DNA of 64,000 nucleotides. Source: Deltaproteobacteria bacterium UBA6106. GTDB taxonomy: Bacteria; Desulfobacterota; Syntrophorhabdia; Syntrophorhabdales; Syntrophorhabdaceae. The DNA lies in assembly GCA_002428485.1 (NCBI GenBank), contig DIWM01000008.1, positions 1-64,000 on the forward strand, written 5' to 3'. The notes beneath the pieces are model-generated. The model saw nothing but the letters and a program-made list of their open reading frames with translations, did not search any database and had not been told where the DNA came from. The stretch's first letter is position 1. Each line of letters opens with the position of its first letter. This document shows, piece after piece, positions 17,103 to 26,456 of the stretch. The translations under genes were made by a program, and so were the position numbers.

Positions 17103-17576
17103 ATGCTGGCCGGCACTATAGAAGACCTGGAAAAGATAAAGAAAGAATGCAGGCGCATGTCGAATAAGAAGTCCCTGCTGTCGGCGGCAGCCTCAGCCGT
17201 GCCTGTTCCTCTTGCCGATATCGCCACCGACGTTGTCCTTTTGAAGCAGATAATACCAGCGATCAGCGAGAAGTTCGGCCTGTCAAAAGAGCAGATAGAT
17301 GAATATAATCCGCAGATAGCTATTTTTATCTACGATATTGCGAAGAGGCTCGGAACGAATATGATCGGCAGATACATCACAAAAGAATTGATAATACAGA
17401 TCCTGAAGAAGGTAGGAGTCCGCCTGACTGTAAAGCAGGCGGCACGGTATGTCCCTGTCGTCGGGCAGGCGGTATCTGCCGGCATAAGCTATACGGCAAT
17501 GAGGATGATCATCAATGCCCATATTAGTCAATGCTATAAAGTTGTGAAGGCTGTTATTGGGACTGACAGGGCATGA
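17103..17576 (+). CDS. DUF697/EcsC-like hydrophobic protein
   Basis: A 157-residue protein. SAVPVPLADIATDVVLLKQIIPAISEKFGLS and the late KQAARYVPVVGQAVSAGISYTAMRMIINA match the two amphipathic hydrophobic stretches of DUF697-type domains found beside or fused to GTPases. No GTPase domain is present here. A second in-frame ATG at 17157 would drop a charged N-terminal helix. It starts a run of plus-strand genes through 23131. The 55-residue membrane protein follows after 34 bp. Confidence 0.6.
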   Translation: MLAGTIEDLEKIKKECRRMSNKKSLLSAAASAVPVPLADIATDVVLLKQIIPAISEKFGLSKEQIDEYNPQIAIFIYDIAKRLGTNMIGRYITKELIIQILKKVGVRLTVKQAARYVPVVGQAVSAGISYTAMRMIINAHISQCYKVVKAVIGTDRA

Positions 17577-17610
17577 TCTTATCGCCCTCGCATAAGTTTT
17601 TGGAGGCTTG

Positions 17611-17778
17611 ATGGTTGCAGACGAAGCAGACGATAAAAAGAGACCGAAAAAGATCACCCCCTTTGACTTGATCAGGGCAGCCACCACCGTCATTGTTTTT
17701 GGCATCCCCTTGATAGCAGGTGCCACGGCCGTAATCGGCTATGGAGCATACAAGGCATTTAAGAAGCTGAAACGATGA
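17611..17778 (+). CDS. 55-residue single-span membrane protein
   Basis: A short open frame with TGGAGG five bases before the ATG. The product has a charged N-terminus (MVADEADDKKRPKK), one hydrophobic helix (TTVIVFGIPLIAGATAVIGYGAY) and a basic tail (KAFKKLKR), so N-out or a small inner-membrane peptide is plausible. It lies between the DUF697-like gene and the YkuD-Mur ligase gene with short gaps, so it is probably in the same transcript. No family is recognised. Confidence 0.65.
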   Translation: MVADEADDKKRPKKITPFDLIRAATTVIVFGIPLIAGATAVIGYGAYKAFKKLKR

Positions 17779-17827
17779 AAGTCTACTTTGTCAATTCGTG
17801 GTTTAGCGGTTGAAGGGATGATCTGAT

Positions 17828-19750
17828 ATGGAAAACGAACGGCTACGTCAAATATACAGGAAGTTACAAAAATGCCTGACTGGCGCTCGGGAGATTTATC
17901 TCGTCCAGTCGATCGAGGCGCAAACGCTTCTGGCCTGCGAAGAAGATGCCGTCATCGCACGATATGACGCATCCACCTCCCGTTTCGGCTGCGGCATCCG
18001 GGAGGGCTCGTTCAGGACACCCCCTGGCATCCATCGGATCAAAGAAAAGATCGGATCGGGCGCCCCTGCAGGACGCATCTTCAAAGATCGCATAGACACG
18101 GGCACGAACTGCGATCAGGACCCGACCGGGGATAATCTGGTGCTCACCCGCATCCTGAGGCTGGAAGGCCTGGAAGAGGGGATCAACAAGGGCGAAGGGG
18201 TGGATTCCTGCGAGCGGTGTATCTATATCCACGGCACCAACAGGGAGGACATGGTGGGCACCCCCTTGTCCAATGGATGCATAGCCTTGAGAAATGAGGA
18301 TGTCATCCGCCTCTTTGAGATCGTCAGGGAGGGCACGCTCGTATACATCGACCCTCCGCCTTTTGCGGTCAACGGGAGGCTGTGCAGGAGCATCCACTTT
18401 GCCGGCATCTTCGGCAGCGGCATGAGCGCCCTCGCGCAGTATCTGCGCTTCCAGGGGATCGAGGCTTCCGGCTCCGATCGCCTGCTTGGCAGCGACGACA
18501 CGGCGTCGATGCGGGACACGCTGGAGGGCCTCGGATGTACGATCGCCGGCCAGGACGGCTCGGGCATCAGCGCCGATATTGATGCGGTCTGCGCCTCAAC
18601 GGCGATAGAGGAATCGAACCCCGACATCGCTGCTGCCCGTGCAGCAAATCTTCCAATCGTGCACCGCTCTGACCTGCTTGCCGCGATCATTGCCTCAAGG
18701 AGGACGATCGCAGTGGCCGGCACAAGCGGCAAGTCGACGGTAACGGCGATGATATTTGAGTTCCTGACAGCATGCGGGAGGTCGCCATCCCTTGTAAGCG
18801 GCGCGCCGCTGCGCCGGCTCGAAAAGCAGGGGATGATCGGCAACGCCTTCAGCGGCGGCTCCGATCTCTTAGTCGTTGAGGCCGACGAGAGCGACGGGAC
18901 GCTGGTCAAATATTTCCCGGAGTTTTCCGTTGTGCTCAATGTGTCAAAGGACCACAAGGAGATTGACGAGATAAAGGGGTTCTTTGAAACGCTTCTTTCA
19001 CAATCGGTGTGGGCTGCCACCAACTCGGACGACCCGATCCTTGCAGGGCTGCCGGCAACGGTGCGCTTTGGCCGGAACACATCCGCCGGGTGGCGGCCTG
19101 ACGGTGAGCAGCTACTGGCAACCTCGGTGAAGCTTTTTCGCAACGGCATTGAATATCACCTGCCTCTTCCGGGAGAGCACAACCTTGAAAACCTGCGCGC
19201 GGCGCTTTGCCTGTGTGAACATATGGGCTGTTATGGGCCCGCCCTTGCCGAAGGGGTAAGAGATTTCGAAGGCGTAGCGCGGCGCTTTGCGATAACCGCG
19301 ACAGCGCAGGGCGTGTACGTGGTCGATGATTTTGCGCACAACCCGGCAAAGATAGCGGCGGCGGTGAGCGCAGCGCGCGGCCTCTCAGAGCGCATCATCG
19401 CCGTGTACCAGCCGCACGGGTTCGGTCCGACGCGGTTCCTGAAGGACGAATACATAGCGGCATTCCGGGCCGTCTTCCGGCAGGACGATTCGCTCTACCT
19501 TTTGCCCATCTATTACGCAGGAGGCACTGCGCAAAAGGATATACGCCCGGAAGACATCATAGAGGGGCTCGGCCCTGTATCATTCAACGCGCAGGCAATA
19601 AAGGACCGCGACGAGCTGCTGGCCGGACTGAAGGCAGACGCAAGACCGGGCGATTGCGTCCTTGTCATGGGTGCGCGCGACCCATCCCTGCCTTCACTCG
19701 TAAGGAAAGTGACAGGCCTGTTCGGGAAAGAACCGGGGCCGGAAAAATAA
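17828..19750 (+). CDS. L,D-transpeptidase (YkuD) - Mur ligase (Mpl/MurC-like) fusion
   Basis: A 640-residue protein joining two cell-wall enzymes. Residues 20-175 are a YkuD domain: SRFGCGIREGSFRTPPG, then the catalytic His135 in YIHGTN and Cys151 in SNGCIALRN. From about 187 to the end is a Mur ligase: a Rossmann start (FAGIFGSGMSALA), the P-loop GTSGKST at 298-304, EADESD at 351-356, DHKE at 375-378, and DDFAHNP and YQPHGFGPTR in the C-terminal domain. This order and spacing fit Mpl or MurC. There is no signal peptide or membrane span, so the YkuD domain should be cytoplasmic. That suggests an L,D-carboxypeptidase trimming recycled tetrapeptides for the ligase to attach to UDP-MurNAc. The function is inferred; both active sites look intact. 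It is followed after 19 bp by an acyl-CoA synthetase. Confidence 0.88.
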   Translation: MENERLRQIYRKLQKCLTGAREIYLVQSIEAQTLLACEEDAVIARYDASTSRFGCGIREGSFRTPPGIHRIKEKIGSGAPAGRIFKDRIDTGTNCDQDPTGDNLVLTRILRLEGLEEGINKGEGVDSCERCIYIHGTNREDMVGTPLSNGCIALRNEDVIRLFEIVREGTLVYIDPPPFAVNGRLCRSIHFAGIFGSGMSALAQYLRFQGIEASGSDRLLGSDDTASMRDTLEGLGCTIAGQDGSGISADIDAVCASTAIEESNPDIAAARAANLPIVHRSDLLAAIIASRRTIAVAGTSGKSTVTAMIFEFLTACGRSPSLVSGAPLRRLEKQGMIGNAFSGGSDLLVVEADESDGTLVKYFPEFSVVLNVSKDHKEIDEIKGFFETLLSQSVWAATNSDDPILAGLPATVRFGRNTSAGWRPDGEQLLATSVKLFRNGIEYHLPLPGEHNLENLRAALCLCEHMGCYGPALAEGVRDFEGVARRFAITATAQGVYVVDDFAHNPAKIAAAVSAARGLSERIIAVYQPHGFGPTRFLKDEYIAAFRAVFRQDDSLYLLPIYYAGGTAQKDIRPEDIIEGLGPVSFNAQAIKDRDELLAGLKADARPGDCVLVMGARDPSLPSLVRKVTGLFGKEPGPEK

Positions 19751-19769
19751 AAAATTATCAGAGGTATAA

Positions 19770-21815
19770 ATGAAAACAATGTTTTTTCCCGGAAGCGTGG
19801 CTGTCTTCGGCGTTTCCGATGCTCCGACGAATCTTGCCCGCGTTATCGTGGAGAACATGGACCGCTTCAACTTTCACGGCACGGTCTACCTCGTAGGGGG
19901 GAAGGAAGGATCTCTTGACGGCAGAAGGATCTATGCCGATGTGTCCGAGATACCGGAAGTCCCCGACGTCGCCATCTTCCTTGTTCCCGCCCACAGTCTG
20001 GCCGCCGCCATCGAGGCCTGCGGAAAGAAGGGCATACGGCGCATAGTTATCGAGACGGGCGGCTTCTCGGAATTTGGCGACGACAGGAAATCTCTGGAGA
20101 CAGGGGTTTTAAACATCGCAGGGAAGTGGGGCATGGAGATCATGGGGCCCAACTGCGTGGGCATAATCAATGTCGGGAACGGGCTTGTCATGCCATTTTA
20201 CCCTGTTCATCCCGAAGAGCTAAAACAGGGGCCTATATCGATAATCTCGCAGAGCGGCGGCATCATACACGACCTGATGATGCTGTGCCACATGGAAAAT
20301 ATCGGTTTGTGCAAGTTGGCAAGCATCGGCAACAAGCTGATGCTTGATGAGAGCGACTTCCTCGAATATTGTGCTGCCGACCCGGGCACCGCGATAATCG
20401 GACTGTATCTGGAGGACATCCGTGACGGAAGAAGGTTCATGGACCTCGCAGCCGCCTCAGAGAAGCCGGTCATCCTCCTGAAATCCAACAGGAGCCCTGA
20501 AGGCAGGGAGGTTGCCAGGCTGCACACCGCTGCCCTGGCAGGCGACGACAGGATCGCCGATGAGGCAATGAGGCAGGCCGGCGTCCATCGCGTTTATGGC
20601 CTTAAGGAGATGGTCGACTGCTTCAAGGTCTTTTCTCTGCCGCTGCCGAAAGGGCCAAGACTGGCGATCATGGCGAGGTCGGGAGGGCACGCTGTGCTGG
20701 CCGCGGACAGCGCCCATCGCCACGGCTTCAGGCTTGCGCCGTTCTCGGACAGGCTTCTGGGCATGCTTTCGGAGAAGACGCGAAGCGGCGTGATAAAAAG
20801 AGGCAACCCCGTCGACCTTGGCGACATATTCGACATCGACCTCTATCTGGAGATCGCCGAAATGGCGCTTCGCGAAGAAGGGGTCGACAGCGTCCTCATC
20901 GCCCATTCCTATGCACCCGGCGATGACGCCCTCCTTACCAGGAAGTTCATCCGTTCCTCTGCGGCCCTGACGGCAGCATACGGGAAGCCGGTAATATTCT
21001 GTACGATCGGCCACAAGGTTGATTGGTTTGACATGCGCAGCGTTGCCGACATCCCGGTCTTTGGTCATGTCGATGATGCGCTGGCTTCGCTTTCCATGTC
21101 CCTTGAACACTACCGGAACAGGACCGTAAAACGGCGGCCGTCCCAATTCGCGACATCAGGGAGGAGGGCCGCGGCACAACCCCGCCTGTCTCCCGGCTTC
21201 ACGCCGATACAGGATGTTTTCGGGCTCCTCAAGACATATGGCCTTGCCACGGCAGACTACAGGATCGTGGAAGGGCTTGAAGAAGGCCTCGAAAGCGCGC
21301 GCAGCATAGGGTATCCTGTGGCATTGAAGAGCGCCGCTCCCGGCATGATCCATAAGACGGAGGAGGGAGCCGTGATCCTTGATATCCGGGACGACGCAGC
21401 CCTTGAAAAGGCATTTGACCGCATAAGGACAGGGCCATTTCTCCTGCAGAAGATGGCGCCGCCCGGGTGCGAGGTTATCCTGGGAGGACGGACGGATCCG
21501 GTGTTCGGGCCGGTTGTTCTTTGCGGACTGGGCGGGATCTTCGCCGAAGCATACAACGATGTGGCAATCCGCGTGGCGCCCGTTGACGCAGAGACCGCCG
21601 GGGAAATGATCGAAGAGATAAAGGGCGGACGGATACTGAAGGGACTCCGGAGAAAGGGATCCTACGACGTGAAACATCTCATCGCCTCCATTGTGAATAT
21701 CTCCCGGCTTTTGCTGGAGCACCCCGGGATAAGGACGCTGGATATAAACCCCCTCATCCTGATGGAAGAAGGGGGAGGCGGCATTGTGGTTGATGCAAAG
21801 GCGGAGGTAGATTGA
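19770..21815 (+). CDS. ADP-forming acyl-CoA synthetase (fused alpha and beta parts)
   Basis: A 681-residue protein. The N-terminal CoA-binding domain (FPGSVAVFGVSDAPTNLARV) is followed by succinyl-CoA-synthetase-like domains with SQSGG and the LHTAALAGDD segment that holds the His expected to be phosphorylated. After a linker near residue 460, an ATP-grasp domain follows (KTYGLATADYRI, GYPVALKSAAPGMIHKTEEG, LDINPLILME). The enzyme makes acyl-CoA with ATP and CoA, or conserves energy as ATP from acyl-CoA, which is common in syntrophs and archaea. The acyl group is unknown. Its place after a cell-wall gene may only reflect tight packing. Confidence 0.9.
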   Translation: MKTMFFPGSVAVFGVSDAPTNLARVIVENMDRFNFHGTVYLVGGKEGSLDGRRIYADVSEIPEVPDVAIFLVPAHSLAAAIEACGKKGIRRIVIETGGFSEFGDDRKSLETGVLNIAGKWGMEIMGPNCVGIINVGNGLVMPFYPVHPEELKQGPISIISQSGGIIHDLMMLCHMENIGLCKLASIGNKLMLDESDFLEYCAADPGTAIIGLYLEDIRDGRRFMDLAAASEKPVILLKSNRSPEGREVARLHTAALAGDDRIADEAMRQAGVHRVYGLKEMVDCFKVFSLPLPKGPRLAIMARSGGHAVLAADSAHRHGFRLAPFSDRLLGMLSEKTRSGVIKRGNPVDLGDIFDIDLYLEIAEMALREEGVDSVLIAHSYAPGDDALLTRKFIRSSAALTAAYGKPVIFCTIGHKVDWFDMRSVADIPVFGHVDDALASLSMSLEHYRNRTVKRRPSQFATSGRRAAAQPRLSPGFTPIQDVFGLLKTYGLATADYRIVEGLEEGLESARSIGYPVALKSAAPGMIHKTEEGAVILDIRDDAALEKAFDRIRTGPFLLQKMAPPGCEVILGGRTDPVFGPVVLCGLGGIFAEAYNDVAIRVAPVDAETAGEMIEEIKGGRILKGLRRKGSYDVKHLIASIVNISRLLLEHPGIRTLDINPLILMEEGGGGIVVDAKAEVD

Positions 21816-21865
21816 CATAACGGGAATCATGTGATAATGAGTTAGAAAAAACAGGGGAGGCTGTT

Positions 21866-23131
21866 ATGAGGAACAGATGCGTGGTCATGGTCCTTGCGAG
21901 CCTTTTTCTTTTCTTCATTTTATCAGAAATTTTAAACGCCCAGCAGACGCAAAGTACATCTGAAAAACGTGTTATAAAAAAAGACCTGAAGACAGCACCG
22001 GGGGTGACGGCGCCGCCAACAACGCCTGCCACAAGGGCCCCTGCTGCAACGAGGACCGTGCCAAAGGCGGTGAAAGAGAAGCCGCTCGGGATGCTTACTA
22101 TCGTTCGTCCAGCGAGCGGCGACCACTTTTTTCAGGGCGACGAGGTGGTGATAGAGTGGTCGAAGGCGGGGTATGTGCCTGAAAAATGCTGCCGCATAAG
22201 CCTTTTCAAGGATAACGCGGAGGTCGCGGAGATCGCGCCGAAGGTGTGCGTGAACGGATACCGTTGGAATATCCCCGAGGATCTGTGGGGCCCTTCTTTC
22301 ACGGTGAAGATAATGACGATAGACGGCAAGGTCTCGGCACAGAGCTCATCTTTTCCCATTAATGCCGCAAAGGCCGACCTGACCGTGGGGAAGGTTACCG
22401 CCACGCCCGTAAAGCTCAGAGCGGGCGAAGAAGTGACCGTCAGGGCACGGATCGACAATACAGGCAATACGAAGAGCGAGCCGCAGAAGGCCTTCGTCAT
22501 CAAAGGATCCTGGTGGAACACGTGGGGCAATGTCAAGAGGACCGAATACCAGGTTCCCGCCCTTTCCTTCGGTGACCACACCTATATCACGCACAAGGAG
22601 ACGCTGATCCCCGGCGACTGGATGTTCGGGGTTATTGTGGGGAGGATGTCCCTCCCTGGTACAGGGGACAAATTTGCGCCTGACGAAAAATATGTCTGGG
22701 TAAGCGTATACGGCGACACACTCCCTGACCTTGTGGTGTGCACTTACACAACCCTGTACGGGGTGCAGGACCCCCCTGATCATCAGCCTGGCAGCTACGC
22801 ATGGATAAGGGCGGCCATCTATAATGCGGGGGTAATGCCGGCAGGGCCCACAAAGGCCCGCGTTCTGGTGGACAGGGTTGGCTCTTTCGAGTTTGATGTC
22901 CCTCCTCTCAAGAAGGACGAGCAACACAAGATCAACAAGGTAGTGAAACTTGCAGACAATGCGGAGGCCCGTTTCAGGGTAGAAGTGGACAAGGGGAAAT
23001 ATTGGACGGAATTATCAGAAACAAATAATACTATCCACGGAAAGATCATAGTTAAGCAGCATGGAGAAGAGTTGCCGGGGCTTGCAACGTACTGCTCCGA
23101 CGGAAAACAGCGTTCCCCGAGGTATCCCTGA
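21866..23131 (+). CDS. secreted protein with Kre9/KNH-like and CARDB-like domains
   Basis: A 421-residue exported protein. A signal peptide ends near residue 27 (LNAQQ). A Thr/Pro/Ala-rich linker (about 45-70) leads to LTIVRPASGDHFFQGDEVVIEWSK, which resembles the Kre9/KNH-type immunoglobulin-like domain. Two CARDB-like domains follow (ADLTVGKVTATPVKL... and PDLVVCTYTTLYGVQ..., the latter ending WTELSETNNT). Such domains bind partners or cell-surface polymers and carry no enzyme motif. GGGGAGG precedes the ATG. It is the last gene of the plus-strand run. Confidence 0.8.
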   Translation: MRNRCVVMVLASLFLFFILSEILNAQQTQSTSEKRVIKKDLKTAPGVTAPPTTPATRAPAATRTVPKAVKEKPLGMLTIVRPASGDHFFQGDEVVIEWSKAGYVPEKCCRISLFKDNAEVAEIAPKVCVNGYRWNIPEDLWGPSFTVKIMTIDGKVSAQSSSFPINAAKADLTVGKVTATPVKLRAGEEVTVRARIDNTGNTKSEPQKAFVIKGSWWNTWGNVKRTEYQVPALSFGDHTYITHKETLIPGDWMFGVIVGRMSLPGTGDKFAPDEKYVWVSVYGDTLPDLVVCTYTTLYGVQDPPDHQPGSYAWIRAAIYNAGVMPAGPTKARVLVDRVGSFEFDVPPLKKDEQHKINKVVKLADNAEARFRVEVDKGKYWTELSETNNTIHGKIIVKQHGEELPGLATYCSDGKQRSPRYP

Positions 23132-23169
23132 TCGGCAGGGCGCCGATATCTTTCTGCAGGAGGCTTGGG

Positions 23170-23607
23170 CTATTTCTCCTTTAGCTCATCCCATTTGTAG
23201 TCGATCAGTTCAAGGAGCACGTTGTTTGTCTTTCCGGGGTGGATGAAGGCGAATTCGCAGTCCCGGAAAGGCCTCGTTTTCCCTCCGTCCGGGGCGGGTA
23301 TAAAGGGGTAGTCCTTCGGCTCCAGCTCTTTTACGGCTCCTCCCGTATTATCGACATTGAGGCTGACGATCATCACTCCTTCGCCGTTCTTTTCTATCCA
23401 TTTCGCGACAGGGCCATCGGGGGCAGTCGATTCCATGAGCTCGAATCCTATCCCGCCAAGCCAGTACCGTGCGACGCGGATCTTCTCAGGCTCGTCGATA
23501 TAGAGGTCGTCCGGTTCAGACTTTCCCATGATCGGCTCCCACGCCTTTCTCGCTGCATCCAGATCCTTCACCGCTATGGAGATGTGATCGATCTTGTTGA
23601 TCTTCAT
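23170..23607 (-). CDS. VOC-family protein resembling methylmalonyl-CoA epimerase
   Basis: A 145-residue glyoxalase-fold protein. IDHISIAVKDLDAARKAWEPIMG supplies the first metal ligand (H8), and NNVLLELIDY supplies the C-terminal Glu (E133). In methylmalonyl-CoA epimerases the middle segment reads GEG-x-HH, but here it is GEGVMI (M79, I80), so one expected metal-binding His is missing. It may bind metal differently or act on another acyl-CoA. No mutase gene is nearby. The ribosome site before the ATG is weak. Confidence 0.75.
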   Translation of the reverse strand: MKINKIDHISIAVKDLDAARKAWEPIMGKSEPDDLYIDEPEKIRVARYWLGGIGFELMESTAPDGPVAKWIEKNGEGVMIVSLNVDNTGGAVKELEPKDYPFIPAPDGGKTRPFRDCEFAFIHPGKTNNVLLELIDYKWDELKEK

Positions 23608-23822
23608 TATGTTGTAATACCAGATAGGCTTGCAAAGGACAAGGAATAAAGCGGGGTCAGCTCTTCAAATGTCAATTGTTTTTGGTGAATTCCGAAAGGC
23701 AACCGGCAGTTCTGCTGCGAGCCATGAGATGATAGGAGGCAAAGGCGGCCGGGGAAGCGCCGTACTTGCTAATCTGTAAAAGCGCATATATAATAAGCGA
23801 TGCTGTCCAGCACGGAGGTTGT

Positions 23823-26441
23823 ATGAAGTGGCACCAGAAAAATAAAGACGCCATTTTTGAAGAGCTGAAGTCATCGCCTGCCGGCATATCGTCTCAGGAA
23901 GCCGTTGCGCGGCTCAATGAATACGGGCCGAACGAGTTAAAGGAAAAGAAAAAAAGAACCCCTTTCATGATGTTCCTTGATCAGTTCAGGGACTTCATGA
24001 TCCTTGTCCTTATTGCCGCTGCCATTATATCAGGTTTCATCGGAGAGCTGTCAGACACTATAGCCATCGTTGTTATTGTTGTCCTCAATGCAGTTGTCGG
24101 TTTTATACAGGAATACAGGGCAGAGAAGGCCATGGAAGCCCTTAAAAAGATGGCAGCGCTTACCGCAACCGTTATAAGAGACGGGATGCCTGCTACGATA
24201 GATTCTTTCGGGCTTGTGCCCGGCGATGTGGTAATGCTTGACGCGGGACGAATTGTGCCCGCCGATATGAGGCTGACCGAGGCGGCAAATCTCAGGGTTG
24301 AGGAGGCCGCCCTTACCGGCGAATCAGTGCCGGTAGAAAAACACGCCGGCGCGCTGGATGATGAAACATTACCCCTCGGGGACAGGAAAAATATGGTGTT
24401 CAAAGGTACGATCGTTTCCTACGGCCGCGGTACAGGCATTGTTGTGGGAACCGGGATGGACACGGAACTCGGCAAGATCGCCACAATGCTTCAGGAGGAG
24501 GAAGAGGTACAGACCCCCCTCCAGAAAAGGCTTGCGACCTTCGGCAAGAAGCTTGCTGTCGCAGTCCTCGCCATATGCGCGATCGTCTTCGGCATCGGCA
24601 TTTTACGGGGAGAGCAGATCATGCTGATGCTCCTTACGGCCATTTCGCTCGCGGTCGCCGCCATACCGGAAGCGCTTCCCGCGGTAATTACCATATCCCT
24701 CGCGCTGGGGGCAAAGAAGCTGGTAAAGCGGAACGCACTCATAAGAAAACTCCCTGCCGTAGAGACCCTCGGATCGGTGACCTATATCTGCTCCGACAAG
24801 ACCGGGACCCTCACGTTAAATAAGATGACCGTTGAAGAACTGTTCGTTGACGGGAAGGCCGCAGGTGGGCTGGACGTGAACGCAAAGGAAGGCGCAGGCA
24901 TCCCCGGGAAGTATTCCCTGACCGCCCTTGCCCTGAGCAACGACGCCCGGGAAGACACGGATGGCAACGTCATGGGCGATCCGACAGAGACCGCGCTTTA
25001 CAGCTTTGCGAGCAAACACGGCTTTGACAAAAAGGAGCTTGAAAAGATACACAAGAGAGTTGCCGAGATCCCCTTCGATTCTGAAAGAAAGTGCATGACC
25101 ACCTGCCACGCATGGGGGAAAGGGTACATTTCATTCACCAAGGGCGCGACAGATGTTCTCATCGAAAGATCGGAGAACATATTATCATCCGATGGACTAA
25201 AGGCTGTCGATAAAGAAGGGCTTCAGGCTGTCAACGCAAGGATGGCCGCTAATGGGTTGCGGGTCCTCTGCATAGCGAAAAAGGAATGGGACAGGCTCCC
25301 TGAGGACATCTCTCCTGAAAATATGGAAAAGGGACTTACGATACTAAGTCTTGTAGGGATGATGGACCCTCCGAGGGAAGAGGCAAAAGAGGCTGTCGCA
25401 ATGTGCAAGGCGGCAGGGATAAGGCCGGTAATGATAACAGGCGACCACCCCCTTACAGCACAGACCATAGCAAAACGCCTCGGGATGCTTAATGAAGACT
25501 CGGGGACGGTCATGACCGGGAGGGAGCTTGAGGGACTGTCGCTGGAGGAATTTGAGGAGAGGGTAGAACACATAAGGGTGTACGCAAGGGTGGCGCCGGA
25601 ACAGAAGCTGAAGATAGTCAAGGCGCTCCAGGACAAGGGACAGTTCGTTGCCATGACCGGCGACGGCGTCAATGATGCCCCTGCCTTAAAAAGATCGGAC
25701 ATCGGGGTTGCCATGGGGATTACCGGGACGGATGTGTCGAAAGAAGCAGCCCACATGATACTCCTGGACGATAATTTTGCTACCATAGTAAGGGCGGTAA
25801 AAGAAGGCAGAAATATATACGACAATATCAGAAAATTTCTTAAATACCTCCTTACGACGAATTCAGGAGAGATATTGACCCTCTTCTTTGCACCGCTGGT
25901 CGGCCTGCCGATGCCTCTTCTGCCGATACACCTGCTCTGGATAAACCTGGTGACAGATGGCCTCCCTGCGCTGGCACTATCTGTGGAGCCGGCTGAAGGA
26001 GACGTTATGAACAGGCCGCCGCGGCACCCGAAGGAGAGCATCTTTGCCCACGGGATGGGCGCTCATGTGATGTGGGTGGGATTCCTGATGGCGTGCATCA
26101 TCCTTTCCGTACAATCATGGTCGATCCGGACAGAACATGTCCACTGGCAAACGATGACCTTTACGGTGCTGTGCCTTACCCAGCTCGGCCATGTCCTTGC
26201 CATACGCTCTGAGAAAGAGTCCTTGTTCAGGATAGGCCTCCTCTCAAACAAGTACCTTCTCGGCGCGGTCCTGCTGACCTTTACACTCCAGATGGCGACG
26301 ATCTACGTGCCCTCTTTGAACAACATATTCAAGACAGAGCCCTTGACCTTCAACGAACTGCTGCTTACCATGGCGCTGTCCTCGATAATCTTCTTCGCAG
26401 TGGAGATCGAGAAATTCATAAAAAGGCGCCGCAGCAAATAA
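23823..26441 (+). CDS. P2-type cation-transporting ATPase (calcium-type)
   Basis: An 872-residue pump with an N-terminal cation-ATPase domain, the TGES actuator motif, the helix-4 motif PEALPAV, phosphorylation site D325 in CSDKTGTLT, and TGDGVNDAPALKRSDIG. C-terminal helices include LPIHLLWINLVTDGLPALALSVEPAE. PEAL rather than PEGL, and the overall order, fit SERCA/PMCA-like calcium ATPases of bacteria. The start is the ATG at 23823 with GGAGG upstream; the frame extends 19 codons further back without support. Convergent with a second P2-type ATPase unit on the minus strand. Confidence 0.93.
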   Translation: MKWHQKNKDAIFEELKSSPAGISSQEAVARLNEYGPNELKEKKKRTPFMMFLDQFRDFMILVLIAAAIISGFIGELSDTIAIVVIVVLNAVVGFIQEYRAEKAMEALKKMAALTATVIRDGMPATIDSFGLVPGDVVMLDAGRIVPADMRLTEAANLRVEEAALTGESVPVEKHAGALDDETLPLGDRKNMVFKGTIVSYGRGTGIVVGTGMDTELGKIATMLQEEEEVQTPLQKRLATFGKKLAVAVLAICAIVFGIGILRGEQIMLMLLTAISLAVAAIPEALPAVITISLALGAKKLVKRNALIRKLPAVETLGSVTYICSDKTGTLTLNKMTVEELFVDGKAAGGLDVNAKEGAGIPGKYSLTALALSNDAREDTDGNVMGDPTETALYSFASKHGFDKKELEKIHKRVAEIPFDSERKCMTTCHAWGKGYISFTKGATDVLIERSENILSSDGLKAVDKEGLQAVNARMAANGLRVLCIAKKEWDRLPEDISPENMEKGLTILSLVGMMDPPREEAKEAVAMCKAAGIRPVMITGDHPLTAQTIAKRLGMLNEDSGTVMTGRELEGLSLEEFEERVEHIRVYARVAPEQKLKIVKALQDKGQFVAMTGDGVNDAPALKRSDIGVAMGITGTDVSKEAAHMILLDDNFATIVRAVKEGRNIYDNIRKFLKYLLTTNSGEILTLFFAPLVGLPMPLLPIHLLWINLVTDGLPALALSVEPAEGDVMNRPPRHPKESIFAHGMGAHVMWVGFLMACIILSVQSWSIRTEHVHWQTMTFTVLCLTQLGHVLAIRSEKESLFRIGLLSNKYLLGAVLLTFTLQMATIYVPSLNNIFKTEPLTFNELLLTMALSSIIFFAVEIEKFIKRRRSK

Positions 26442-26456
26442 AAAGGTTCTGCCCGG

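Noticed and set aside
20457..21830. Two minus-strand frames (229 and 224 residues) opposite the acyl-CoA synthetase.
   Set aside because: Shadow frames without ribosome sites or domains.
23608..23822. Possible riboswitch in the gap before the calcium-type ATPase.
   Set aside because: A TATATAATA -10-like stretch near 23789 is present, but no known riboswitch core could be recognised in the surrounding sequence.
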